Positions 33,107-44,055 of a stretch of DNA of 64,000 nucleotides are shown here, piece after piece. Every line of letters begins with the position of its first letter. Positions within the stretch are counted from its first letter, which is position 1. The stretch is from Gibbula magus. Lineage: Eukaryota > Mollusca > Gastropoda > Trochida > Trochidae. Made by a program: the position numbers and the translations under genes. Under the pieces are notes generated by a model that saw nothing but the letters and a program-made list of their open reading frames with translations, had not been told where the DNA came from and did not search any database. Location of the stretch: NCBI GenBank assembly GCA_936450465.1, contig OW388298.1, positions 8,705,087 to 8,769,086 on the forward strand. Reading direction: 5' to 3'.

Positions 33107-33324
33107 CATAGGATTTACCGCTTTTTGTGAGATCAAGTTATATCTCCTAGGAGATATCAATTGGGCAGTGCATTTTGCACAATAATTTTACATCACCGAG
33201 TAATGACACCACAATGCTATGAAGTCATAAACATGAAGCCGTCACAATGCTGTGACCTCACTACAGTGGAAGTCAAAGGGCAGAGATGTGCTCAGAGATA
33301 TACACTATTTTCACTTTAACAAAA

Positions 33325-34892
33325 ACACCCAAATGGTCAGTCAAAAACCCAAATAGCGATACAAAAAACCCAATAGTCAGACAGACACCCAAATAGTCAG
33401 ACAAACACCTCAATATCCAGACAGACACCTCAATATCAAGACAGAAATCCCAATGTCAGACAAACACCAAAATAGTCAGACAGACACCTCAGTAGTCAGA
33501 CATACATACAGACACCCAAATAGTCGGACATACTCACCTATATGCAAACTGACACCCAAATATTCAGACAGACTCCCCAATAAGCAGACCCCCCAATAGT
33601 CAGACAGACTCCAAAATAGCAGACAGACACCACAATATCCAGACATACATCCCAATGTACAGACAGAGTCCTAAATATGCAAAGACACCCAAATAGTCAG
33701 ACAGACATGCGGACTACCCAATATGCAGACAGACAAGCAGACTACCCAATAGGCCGACAGACACCCCAATAGTCAGACAGACTCCCCAATAAGCAGACAC
33801 CCCAATAGTCAGACAAACTTCCAAAATATCAGACACCCAAATAATCAGACAGACTCCCCAAAAGGCACACACCCCAACAGTCAGACAGACTCCCCAATAG
33901 TCAGACAGACTCCCTAATAGTCAGACAGACTCCCCAATAGTCAGACAGACTCCCCAATAGTCAGACAGACTCCCCAATAGTCAGACAGACTCCCCAATAG
34001 TCAGACATCCACATAGTTTTACAGACACCGCAATAGGCAGACAAATACCCTAATAGTCAGACAGACACCACCATATTCAGACAGACTTCCCAAGACGCAG
34101 ACTCCCCAATTGTCAGACAGGCACCTCAATATGCAAAGAGACGCCCCAAAATTCAGACTCTCCAATAGTCAGAAAGGCTCCCCAATAATCAGACACCCTG
34201 ATAGTCGGACAGACTCCCAAATAGGCAGACAGACACCCACATAGTCAGACATACTTTCAAATATGTAGACACCACAATAGTCAGACAGACTTAACAATAT
34301 GCAGACTCCCCAATAGTCAGACAGACTCCCCAGTTTCAGACAGAGACCTCAATATGCAAAGAGACACCCCAATAGTCAGACACCCCAATAGTCAGAAAAA
34401 CTCCCCAGTTGTCAGACAGACACCTCAATATGCAAAGAGACACCCCAATAGTCAGACAGACTCCCCAAAAGCAGACATCCCAAAAAGCAGACAGACTTCC
34501 CAATAACAGACACCCCAATAGTTAGATAGACTCCCCAATAAACAGACAGACTCCCCAATTGGCAGACAGACTCCCAAATAGGCAGATACCCCAATAAGCA
34601 GACAGACTCCCCAATAAACAGACAGACTCCCCAATTGGCAGACACCCCAATAAGCAGACAGACACCCACATAATCAGACAGACTCCAAAATAGGCAGACA
34701 GACACCCACATAATCAGACAGACTCCCAAATAGGCAGACAGACACCCACATAGTCAGACAGACACCCAAATAGTCAGACAGACTCCCAAATCGGCAGACA
34801 CCCAAATAGTCAGACAGACTCCCCAATAAGCAGACACCCCAATAGTCAGACAGACTTCCCAGTTGTCAGACAGACACCTCAATATGCAAAGG
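33325..34892. repeat. Degenerate 20-bp minisatellite, 1.57 kb
   Basis: Units resemble ccccaatagtcagacagact. Local runs at 33885-34005 are nearly perfect 20-bp copies, while elsewhere units vary in length and sequence (ataggcagacagacacc, atatgcaaagagac). Short minus-strand frames over it are artefacts. Confidence 0.93.
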
Positions 34893-35193
34893 TATAGTTA
34901 CGTTAACATCCCGTCTAAAGGTTTTTATTACGCTGTCATTAAAGATGTCCCTTGTTTTTTGCAATATCTTCTTGTGAATATGAATATGTATATAAACAGA
35001 TATTGCATTTAAGAACTCAGTAACCATAATTTTTATTAACTTTTAGAACTTAATAACCATTAATAATAACAACAGATGAAAAAGATGGATATCATAACAT
35101 CATGCGGCAGTAACGAATATGCACACTACCTAGTTCCTTCCAGGTCACAAAGGAATTTCTCTATTCATTTAATTGAAAATCTTTAGTTAACGG
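34893..35193. other. Non-coding spacer
   Basis: AT-rich, no feature seen between the 20-bp array and the family-B MITE. Confidence 0.35.
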
Positions 35194-36842
35194 TTAAAGG
35201 TACACCAATTGTGTTGTTTGGGGTTACATACGTTATAAATGGCGTTACTTTATCGAGAAGTAACGACTGATACAAAAAAACACCCCATTTTGATGATAGT
35301 CGATCGACTAAGTATATTGAAGATAAGAGTAGTGATTTCTGATCGAAAACAGGACAATGCATCGCGATTGACGCGCACCAATGAGTGAAACGTAATTTTG
35401 AAATCGTTTTACCCACCAAGTACCCACCCAGCATCAAGCCAGAACCCACCCAGTACCCACCCAGTACCCACCCAGTACCAACCCAGTACCCACCCAGTAC
35501 CCATCCAGTACCCACCCAGTACCAACCCAGCACCCATCCAGTACCAACCCAGTACCCATCCAGTACCCACCCAGTACCAACCCAGTACCCACCCAGTACC
35601 CATCCAGTACCCACCCAGTACCAACCCAGCACCCATCCAGTACCAACCCAGTACCCATCCAGTACCCACCCAGTACCAACCCAGTACCCATCCAGTACCC
35701 ACCCAGTACCCACCCAGTACCAACCCAGTACCCACCCAGTACCCATCCAGTACCCACCCAGTACCAACCCAGCACCCATCCAGTACCAACCCAGTACCCA
35801 TCCAGTACCCACCCAGTACCAACCCAGTACCCATCCAGTACCCACCCAGTACCCACCCAGTACCAACCCAGCACCCATCCAGTACCAACCCAGTACCAAC
35901 CCAGCACCCACCCAGTACCCACCCAGTACCCATCCAGTACCCATCCAGCACCCATCCAGTACCAACCCAGTACCCATCCAGTACCCACCCAGTACCCACC
36001 CAGTACCAACCCAGTACCCACCCAGTACCCACCCAGTACCCACCCAGTACCCACCCAGTACCAACCCAGCACCCATCCAGTACGCACCCAGTACCCACCC
36101 AGTACCAGCCCAGCACCCACCCAGTACCCACCCAGTACCCACCCAGTACCCACCCAGTACCCACCCAGTACCAACCCAGTACCCACCCAGTACCAACCCA
36201 GCACCCACCCAGCACCCACCCAGTACCAACCCAGTACCCACCCAGTACCCACCCAGTACCCACCCAGCACCCACCCAGCACCCACCCAGTACCCACCCAG
36301 TACCAACCCAGTACCCACCCAGTACCCATCCAGTACCCACCCAGTACCCACCCAGTACCAACCCAGCACCCATCCAGTACCCACCCAGTACCCACCCAGT
36401 ACCCACCCAGTACCCACCCAGTACCAACCAAGTACCCACCCAGTACCCATCCAGTACCCACCCAGTACCAACCCACTACCCACCCAGTACCCACCCAGTA
36501 CCCACCCAGTACCAACCCCGGACAATATGCCACGTGTCAATTGGTCAAACGTAATGCTAGAAACTTATTTACTACAGACAAATAGACAACTTTGTGTTGA
36601 TAATGGTTTATAGGTCATATAACTACTGTGCATGTAAACGGGTCGTGCAGTTTCGGTTTTTACAGGTGCATAATGATGTTTACTCGATTTTAATTGGAAA
36701 CTAGTAATTATGATATATTTGGCGATTGGGAATGAATATGCAAGCTGAGGGAATGTATTTGTACTGTAAACAGCACATATCGTATGTTGGCACGTATTAA
36801 ATCCAAATAAAATGTTATGAAACACAATGGATGCACCTTTAA
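35194..36842. mobile_element. Family-B MITE carrying an 11-bp minisatellite
   Basis: It starts ttaaaggtacaccaattgtg and ends, inverted, ttaaaggtgcatccattgtg, giving TIRs of about 20 bp with TTAA or TA at the edges. The flanks match the copy beginning at 63531 block by block (cgttataaatgg, gatcgaaaa, gtcatataactactgtgcatg, gattttaattggaaactag). The 1.1-kb array lies inside it. Sequence resembling ggacaatgc...aaacgtaat occurs on both sides of the array, so the array sits between direct repeats of about 50 bp. There is no ORF of its own. Confidence 0.85.
35411..36519. repeat. 11-bp minisatellite, about 100 units
   Basis: Units are acccacccagt with acccatccagt, accaacccagt and acccagcaccc variants. 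As 11 is not divisible by 3, every frame cycles through the same 33-bp/11-residue period, so several long open frames appear on both strands (PVPTQYPPSTH-like on plus, GTGWVLGGYWV-like on minus). None is a gene. Confidence 0.97.
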
Positions 36843-36907
36843 TATCGAAATACTACATGTGTGGTGACATAGGATATGACGTTTTTACTAAATGAGTCCA
36901 CTGTTCA

Positions 36908-37912
36908 ACCCATATTGAGGTACGAGCACTTACTAGCCATCAAGAGATAAATAAAGTGCAAAATAGAGCATGCAGATTTTTTCTTTGAGTACCCCGGAAT
37001 ACCTCAAATTGCGCAGTACGCGGTGAAATGGGATGGATGTCATGCCTCAATAAGCAGGGAATCGGAGAACTTTTATCAAGATAACCAAAATGAGTGATGT
37101 CAGATTACCCGAACGAATTTTAGAATACAGCAAACGAAGAAGAAAATCGTTTTATAGCTCGGTTATCAAGGCAAGCAGGAGTCTTAATATTGAACATTTA
37201 CTGTTGTTAAATGTATGGACACATTTTATTATGTCTCATGTCAAAGCCGAACTGGAGAAAATCGACGAGTCCTCGTGGTTCAAAGATCTGTGGAACGCCG
37301 TATCAAAACCTAATGGAAATAAGGTCCGGACATACAGGTTATTCAAGAAAGATCTTGTTCCCGAGATATATGTACAGAAAATCATGTCGAGGAATCAACG
37401 AAAATATCTATCAAGACTACGTTGTGGATCACTCCGACTACAGATGGAGACAGGCAGACACAGCAGACCCCCTACCCCTTTACATTTTAGATATGTCCCT
37501 TCTGTGATAAAGTAGAGTCTGACATTCATTTCCTCCTAGTCTGTAGCTTTTGTTTAGACCTCCATTTTAAACTTTTAGATTCCAATACATGCAATTTTAT
37601 TAACACTCTTAATAATTTATTCACCTCTGTTGATTTTACCAACTGGAATAATATAGCTTTAACGGTAAAAAGTATGTTTTTAAGACATCAGTATTTTACC
37701 CTATTCCTCTTTTTACATTTTACCCCTTAATTGCTTTATTGCCTTTATCCCGTTTTACCATTACATATCAATGTGTATGTTGTATATATGTAATATTGTT
37801 TTAATAGTGTCTCATAAGCCAACAATGGCTTGTTTAGTTCTTACTACGTTTATACTCATGTACATGTTTAACTTGTAATAAACTATTTCTGTCTGTCTTT
37901 CTGTCATCATAC
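36908..37912 (+). pseudogene. 3' fragment of a CR1-like non-LTR retrotransposon
   Basis: In a broken frame it reads KVQNRACRFFL, AVRGEMGWMSCLNKQ, MSDVRLPERILEYSKRRR, then KVRTYRLFKKDL, RKYLSRLRCGSLRLQMETGR, a one-base deletion near 37497, and CPFCDKVESDIHFLLVCSF, the zinc-binding motif. The 3' UTR ends at aataaactatttctgtctg (37878-37912), whose ctgt repeats look like the microsatellite tail of such elements. Stops at about 36988 and 37075 and the frameshift make it inactive. The RT core is missing, as in most 5'-truncated copies. Confidence 0.82.
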
Positions 37913-38658
37913 CATAAGATGCTGAAAGATGAAGTTGCTGCTTCCCTGCCTGGCACCCAGCATTACGAGTACAGAACAACGTTTGATGACACTTCACCTT
38001 GGCTGCAGGTGGCAAGGGGGTCAAAAGAAATTTACTTTGTGATGTGTGATGACAAACCAAACAGTTATTAAAAAAAAATCCTAATTTCCTGAATTAAGGT
38101 GTTATTCATGATTTATCCTTCCTAAGGTTGACTGGATCGACAGTCACCAGAAAATATCTAGCAATATCTACCAGTTTTTAGTATCTATAAGCTGGTGTTA
38201 AAATATTCACTGCAAAGTATTTCATGGGAAACTACAGAAGCTACAACATCGCCCGCGGCTACATATATTTCTACTGGAACTACTGGAACTACAGGCTGAA
38301 GTCATGCATTTTAATCCTCACAAGGGATTTCCCGTAGAGTTACATGTTAATTAAGCTTTGCAAAAATATTTTTTTGTTAGTTGAATTTGAGTGAAATTAT
38401 TGTGAAATTGTACAAACATCTTTGACTTAATGTTAGCTGTGCATCATCTGTTTGTTGATAACTCATAAAATGACATCCGACTGAAGAAAATATTTATACA
38501 TTCTTCTGCCAATGTCCCATTGGACGCCCTGTTAAACTCTCAAAGTATGATGTATATGATTTGCTGATATAAAGACAATTTTCTTGACAGTAACATAGAT
38601 ATATAGTGCTTTTCCATCTTCTGGTATATCTTTGAGAGGCATTTTAGAAGCTGGTATG
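37913..38658. other. Non-coding stretch
   Basis: No gene or array recognised. Confidence 0.35.
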
Positions 38659-38659
38659 A

Positions 38660-38800
38660 TGAATGAGAACACGTTATGGATAGTCAACTTCTTTATTGAT
38701 ATGAGTACGACGTTTCGATGCAGATGACTTGCTTGAAAACGGTGCTAGTATCTGCATGTAAACGTCGCACTCATATCCATAGAACTTGTTCTCATTCACT
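38660..38800. repeat. Inverted repeat containing GAAACGTCG-type ends
   Basis: The arm 38698-38729 (gatatgagtacgacgtttcg...) pairs with 38747-38778. With a gap the pairing extends to gaatgagaaca (38660) and tgttctcattc (38787). The minus strand of the left arm reads gaaacgtcgtactcatatc followed by aataaagaagttg, matching the 3' side of the element copies at 39980 and 62950. Confidence 0.75.
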
Positions 38801-39975
38801 TTAATTATGCAAATTCTTGCAAGGTTAATTAACATGCAAGTCAATTGGAAATTCGAAAAGTCGTTGACAAACTTTTGGTCCTTGGGTGAAGTACGTTTTA
38901 ACATACACACACATCCCATTCCCATTGCATTCACTTTACCTGCCAATTGCAAAGTCGGCCGTTAATGAGCGGACTTATAATTACCTGCCGATTAGCTCAC
39001 AACTCACAAAAGTTGGCCGTGGATAAGAACAGTCACACTTACTTACTTGCCGCCGATATTCAGTACAGACAAGAGGCAGTGATATGAATCCCACAATAGT
39101 CGGTCCTTCATTAGAACAGTCATGCTTAATTACCGATTATCGGGCACTGACCATCGGCAGTCTTATGAACCCCGCAATAGTCGGCAACAGAAAAATTAAA
39201 AAAATAATAAAAACACATATTATCAAACTTTAACCAAACCACTCGATACACTTTCTTTAAATATCTGAAACTTTACGTCATCATGTATTGACCTATCAGC
39301 AACAAAGCTGATTACTTACTTACTTACCTACCTACCTACCTACCTACCTACTTACTTACTTCCTTACTTACTTACTTCAAAACATCTTCAAAAACAAGAA
39401 TACACACCTTTCCATTCTCATTACTAAATTCTTAACTACTATTGATCATCGTTAGCACTCGAAATCAACCAATACCATGCATTCACGGGACAGAGAAAAC
39501 CCTAACACGTGAAGGCTGATATCCCAGAATGCTCTACAATGCCTTTACTTGCGCGTATAAATTGCGAATATCGATGAGATTACGTGGTTAAAGTGTCAAT
39601 TGACCCGAAAATCTCTTGAAATAAGTCTTTAGCGCTACTCTTAGTTATGACTTTTGACAAATTTTTGTCATGTTGTCTTTTAAAATTTGTGCACTAAATT
39701 CGAGACAATGCGTATCACCACGGACTTTAAATAAATACTGTAATTGAAGTCCGTGGTATCACATATCAAGTTTTTATCAATTATTAATTTATAACCAATA
39801 CAAATTTACAGATTTAAATTAGTATAACGATATTTATGTTTTTATACTGAAATTATTCATTATTTTTTAGCTTTCATGAAATGAGAAAAACGCTACTATA
39901 TAGTATTATGTCTCAACTTCATTGTGTTTTATTCCTGTATTAACAACATATAGGAATATTATATAATTAGATATA
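38801..39975. other. Non-coding stretch with a short microsatellite and a small hairpin
   Basis: (cttA/cctA)n tetranucleotides lie at about 39313-39377. An 11-bp perfect stem, accacggactt at 39717-39727 and its inverse at 39747-39757, encloses a 19-base loop. The block 39655-39715 recurs diverged at 40370-40428 (gtcatgttgtctttt...cactaaattcgagaca). No gene. Confidence 0.5.
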
Positions 39976-40090
39976 ATATTTTTTGTTTATTCCTTACATT
40001 CCACCTGATTAAGAAGTGAGTATATACTCTGAGACATCGCGTATTTTCAGATTAAAGAAGTTATTATCCAGATAATCTTCCTGTTCTTAC
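39976..40090 (+). repeat. Dispersed element fragment (decayed hammerhead-like core)
   Basis: It aligns end to end with 62950-63071 (ccttacattccacctgat, gaagtgagtat, gtattttca, aagaagtt.ttatccaga.aatcttc). The core is mutated here (ctgatta, gagacatcg). It may derive from a Penelope-like element, where hammerhead motifs are known. That is inference. Confidence 0.55.
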
Positions 40091-42404
40091 ATGCCATCTT
40101 ACATACCACCTGGTGACCATGCAAACTGTACACAATAATTTTTATTGTCAACCATGATGTGTTTTTCAGTTACACCTATACCTGAACAGGATACAGAGCA
40201 CAGGCTGACCACATTATTTCATTTCATTTCATTATGATATTTCCCATATTGAATATCAAAAATATAAGTTTTCAACCAGCTTTTCAATAACTTGAAACAT
40301 GGACAAAGTAGCAAACTGTATACTCCATTTTACAGACATATCTTAATCAATACTCATAAATTTCTATTTTGATTTGACGTTTGTCATGTTGTCTTTTTAA
40401 ACTTTTTGCACTAAATTCGAGACAAAAACCTAATATATGTCATACTGGATTGATACCGAGTAAATTTTAATTTGAAATTAAGCGAAAGTGTAACGATGTC
40501 GTGGAATTGATTGTTTGTATGTTCAGAATCACCGTGCATGTGGCGATCTTTCAATATATATGCAAGAGAGAGCAGACGTGCATCAGTCTGTGTGAAATAA
40601 TTATTTATGGTTGCGAAGTTGCCTCAATTGTTATAAGTTTTGCAGTGAACTACAGTTTTCTCCTGACCTTAATAGTTGCATTTGTACTGTTCTTTGTTTC
40701 ATGGTTATTCAACATCATGACATCAATTCAGGGACTAATGTCATACGATGTCGTCTGTAAACTTGTACATTTCGACTTCTCCTCCAGAACTGCATGCTGT
40801 ACCTCCAAAGCGATAATATAATGGGATGGAACCTTTATCGGGAGCAGCATTTACATAAGCAACCTTTGCTTGTTTTCAAATCCCGATTTTCATTTTCATG
40901 GAATAAAAAATATGTTTAAACCAAATACAAGGGCGTGACAAAGGGTAAATGTCAAAGTAGTGTACCGCTTTAAGGACAATGGTGAAATATTCAATGTAAT
41001 GAAACTATATTGTTCTCATAAACAACATTCAAATGAGCCCAAAGTCATGTCTGTAAATCCATCATTAAGGAACATAGAGCAATGCAAAACATATTATCCA
41101 ATTTTCCAAATCCAAATATTAGCCACTGTTTATTTGAGTAACTGATGTCAGACCAATGCTGACCAATGTGTAATGCCCGAGTTACCCCAATATGGTTGTC
41201 ACTACGTTCTACTCAATCCAAAAAGTATTGTAAAACGACCTCGAACGGGACAGAAACGGGAACCTGTACATACCTTTCCATGCTACGATCCAATACGTTG
41301 ACAGTCAGTTCTCAGGAAGTCCATCTAGTCTTTACCCCGTCCACTTGGTACCATGTTTAGAAGGGATAGTATTGCTCGTTTATTACGTTTTCAATCTGTT
41401 CAATCCCGTTACCAGTCACTTTATATCAGTTCTCAACTAGACCTATCTCGACATCATACACGTTGCAAGACGAATCATTCATGTTGACATTTTATATTAT
41501 TATTGTTATTGAAAACTGCTGTCGACACATGTTCAAATGGTAGATGCACGGGAAGCAGAATGAATAGTTTTAGGTTAATCCCTTTGATGTCTGTAAATTT
41601 GATTTAATATGAAAATTTGGAATTCGAAGTGAATAAAGGTTTCACAGTTTTACTTTCAATTATTTTTTTAATTTGGATGGATCGAATAATAAATATAGGC
41701 CTATTGTCAATAAACTATCAGTAAGTAATTGTATATAATAATATGCATATTATCAGTAGTATGTAGGATGAGATGAGTTGTGGTCATGGTGAAAATTGTT
41801 CAATTGATTGAATTCAAATAAGAAAGCAGATTGATACATGTCGCGTTTTTTGTGTTTGCTTAATGATTTGAAAAGTCTAAACTTACTACTTACTTATTTA
41901 AACCGTTGGGGAAACAATTCACTGAACGCATGCATGCTCAATCACATAATTGTAGTTGCAATTGAGAAGTATTTGATTCTGCACTTTTGCTATTTCTAAG
42001 AATGATGGACTGGAGAAAGTTTTCTCACTGGTATTTGTTGGGAAATTTCTTTGCATGGAAATGTTCAAGGTTCAAGTGCTACCCACGAAAGCCACAAAAC
42101 TTTCCAGCCATAATAATGTCCTGGCATTCGGTAAACATTATACTTTTGAAAGAACTAAGTCTTCCTTGAATTGCACTGTAATGTCACAAGAAACGTCTAT
42201 ACACAGTTAAAAATACTAAAATCCAACTACTTACCTCTTAATCTTAGTGTCAGAGACATTACTTTCGGTAGGATCGGCAACAATTCAGTTGATTCAGTAA
42301 TTGTATTGTTTCCAAACTAATTAATTTTATTGATATATTCAAAATGATTTTTGTAGATAACACTGTTTGTAAAATGTTTTAATGCATTCTATCAATGGTA
42401 TATG
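40091..42404. other. Non-coding stretch
   Basis: A frame at 40501-40821 is hydrophobic in its middle but its end runs into a fragment of the agctcatctgg-type repeat (40748-40815), so I do not call it. No array or RNA gene seen. Confidence 0.35.
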
Positions 42405-42783
42405 TTTCAGACAGACAGACAGACAGACAGACATACAGACAGACATATTTATTTCGTAGAGTTGCCATGAGGCCAATACTACAATGACATTTATTTACAA
42501 CAGTTCCTCAGAGCGCTGGTAAAATACATTCAATATAAACATTTATACAATTTGGTGTAGTTTGTGTACAAAAATGGTTCGACGTTATATAATTTTTGCA
42601 TTTTGGTTTTTAAGAAGATGTACAAACTTCGGCATGCTTGGGTTTGAATAATAGTGTTGTGGAATATATATGTTAAGGATATCAGAATACAACGGGCATT
42701 GCAGCAATATGTGATACACAACCTTTACACAATGGTAGCACATGGCTAAATTTATATCATCATCATCATCATCATCATCATCG

Positions 42784-42821
<38 letters not shown>

Positions 42822-43530
42822 TTTAGATCTTCTATAGGCTTGTACATTGAGTTTAGTAATGCCACATCTAAATTTTGTGAGAGATCTTCGGAGTTGTATG
42901 GATATTAATACATTTAAATAACTTTCATGGACAATGTCATTTTTAAATAATGAATAAGTATTCAGATATTTCGAGCTTGCTATCTCGGATGACCATTCTT
43001 GGTAATATATATCCCTACAACGTTGTTTGAATAGATTAAGGAACATTGCAGGATCTCCAACTGTTTGGTGAATCCATAAGTGTGCAAAACCATATTAGAA
43101 TAACAACAACCTAGCTAATGAGATCCAGTTAGTATCTCCATTATCATCAAGGATTTTCAGCATATAATAACAACGAATAGAATGCCTTGTAATTGGTTGT
43201 CTCAGTAACCAGTTTTACATAATTTTTGTTATATTATGTACATGCAGTGGGTATCTTCCACATCCCGCTAACACCGTCGAAAACAGATTTCGGTATGAAA
43301 ACGTTATTAAAATATATCTATAGTAGGAAACAGATTACAATCTTTCAGAGCCTATAAACCATTTTTCACTTTTTGAAATTCCACCACCTTTTTTGAACAC
43401 AACAATCCTAGTCTTGTCAGTATTAATCGCTAGTCCCGACTTTTTTACAGTATCTTTCAAGAACATCTATTTTGTTTTGTAAGTTTATGACACTATCTCC
43501 AAATATGGCGACGTCGTATATGTTTCAATG
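42405..43530 (-). pseudogene. Non-LTR retrotransposon fragment with (ATC)n expansion in its reading frame
   Basis: On the minus strand it has relic RT palm sequence (AIFGDS near 43500, CKKVGLAINTDKTRIVVFKKG near 43430), then after a gap NTYSLFKNDI, RRSLTKFRCGITKLNVQAYRR, an Asp-rich tract from the microsatellite, and the zinc motif MCYHCVKVVYHILLQCPLY. The 3' end is at cagacagaca (42411-42431), the inverse of a ctgt-type tail, as in the copy ending at 37912. Internal deletion and stops mark it as dead. Confidence 0.82.
42755..42822. repeat. (ATC)n microsatellite
   Basis: About 22 triplets with one cgtc interruption. It encodes a run of aspartates in the retrotransposon frame on the minus strand. 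Confidence 0.95.
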
Positions 43531-43869
43531 CATAACATTTTATTATTCATTTTCTGCAATTGTTTACATTTATTTACTTAAAAATAGCTTGTGTTCAATT
43601 CTTGAAAGGTATTAAATCCCTAGCAATGCAAGATTGAAGATATTAATACCCATAACTTCAAATTTAAATTCGCTGTGATAAAAAAGAACAAGTGATACAC
43701 AAATAGATTAATAAGCGCAAATAACACAACATACCATTTCAGAACTAATTAATAGGCTTGTACTTTCAGAAATAATGAACCCAGTTTGGAATCACCCTTC
43801 ACCTGTTAGCATTTGCCCAGACCCTTCATTCACACCTATTGACATGAGCTCTGTTCCATAACATCCATA
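43531..43869. other. Non-coding stretch
   Basis: AT-rich, nothing recognised. It may be a remnant of the retrotransposon's upstream part. Confidence 0.3.
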
Positions 43870-44055
43870 ACAACGAGCGCTTAATAATCGCTCATTAAGC
43901 GCTACATTAAACCTCTCTTGAACACGATTGCTCAATGTAGCGCTACGTAGCAAGGCGAGCAAACTTCTAGGAATTTGCACTGTGTCGTTCAAGAGAGAGT
44001 GACCGCTACTTGAGCGCTACATTAAGCGATCAATGAGCAATTAAAGCGCTCGGTG
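43870..44055. mobile_element. Family-D fold-back element, copy 2
   Basis: It contains the inverse complement of 30788-30823 (at 43911-43946) and further inverted words: gctcattaagcgctacatta against aatgtagcgc, and a second ttcaagagag at 43988. It shares the arrangement of the copy at 30720-30872. Confidence 0.7.

Noticed and set aside
35183..36585. Five overlapping frames of 368-418 codons
   Set aside because: The 11-bp unit cycles through all frames; repeats of PVPTQYPPSTH and GTGWVLGGYWV are artefacts.
40501..40821. Small membrane protein of 106 residues
   Set aside because: The last third is a fragment of the agctcatctgg-type repeat and there is no supporting context; hydrophobicity alone is weak in AT-rich DNA.
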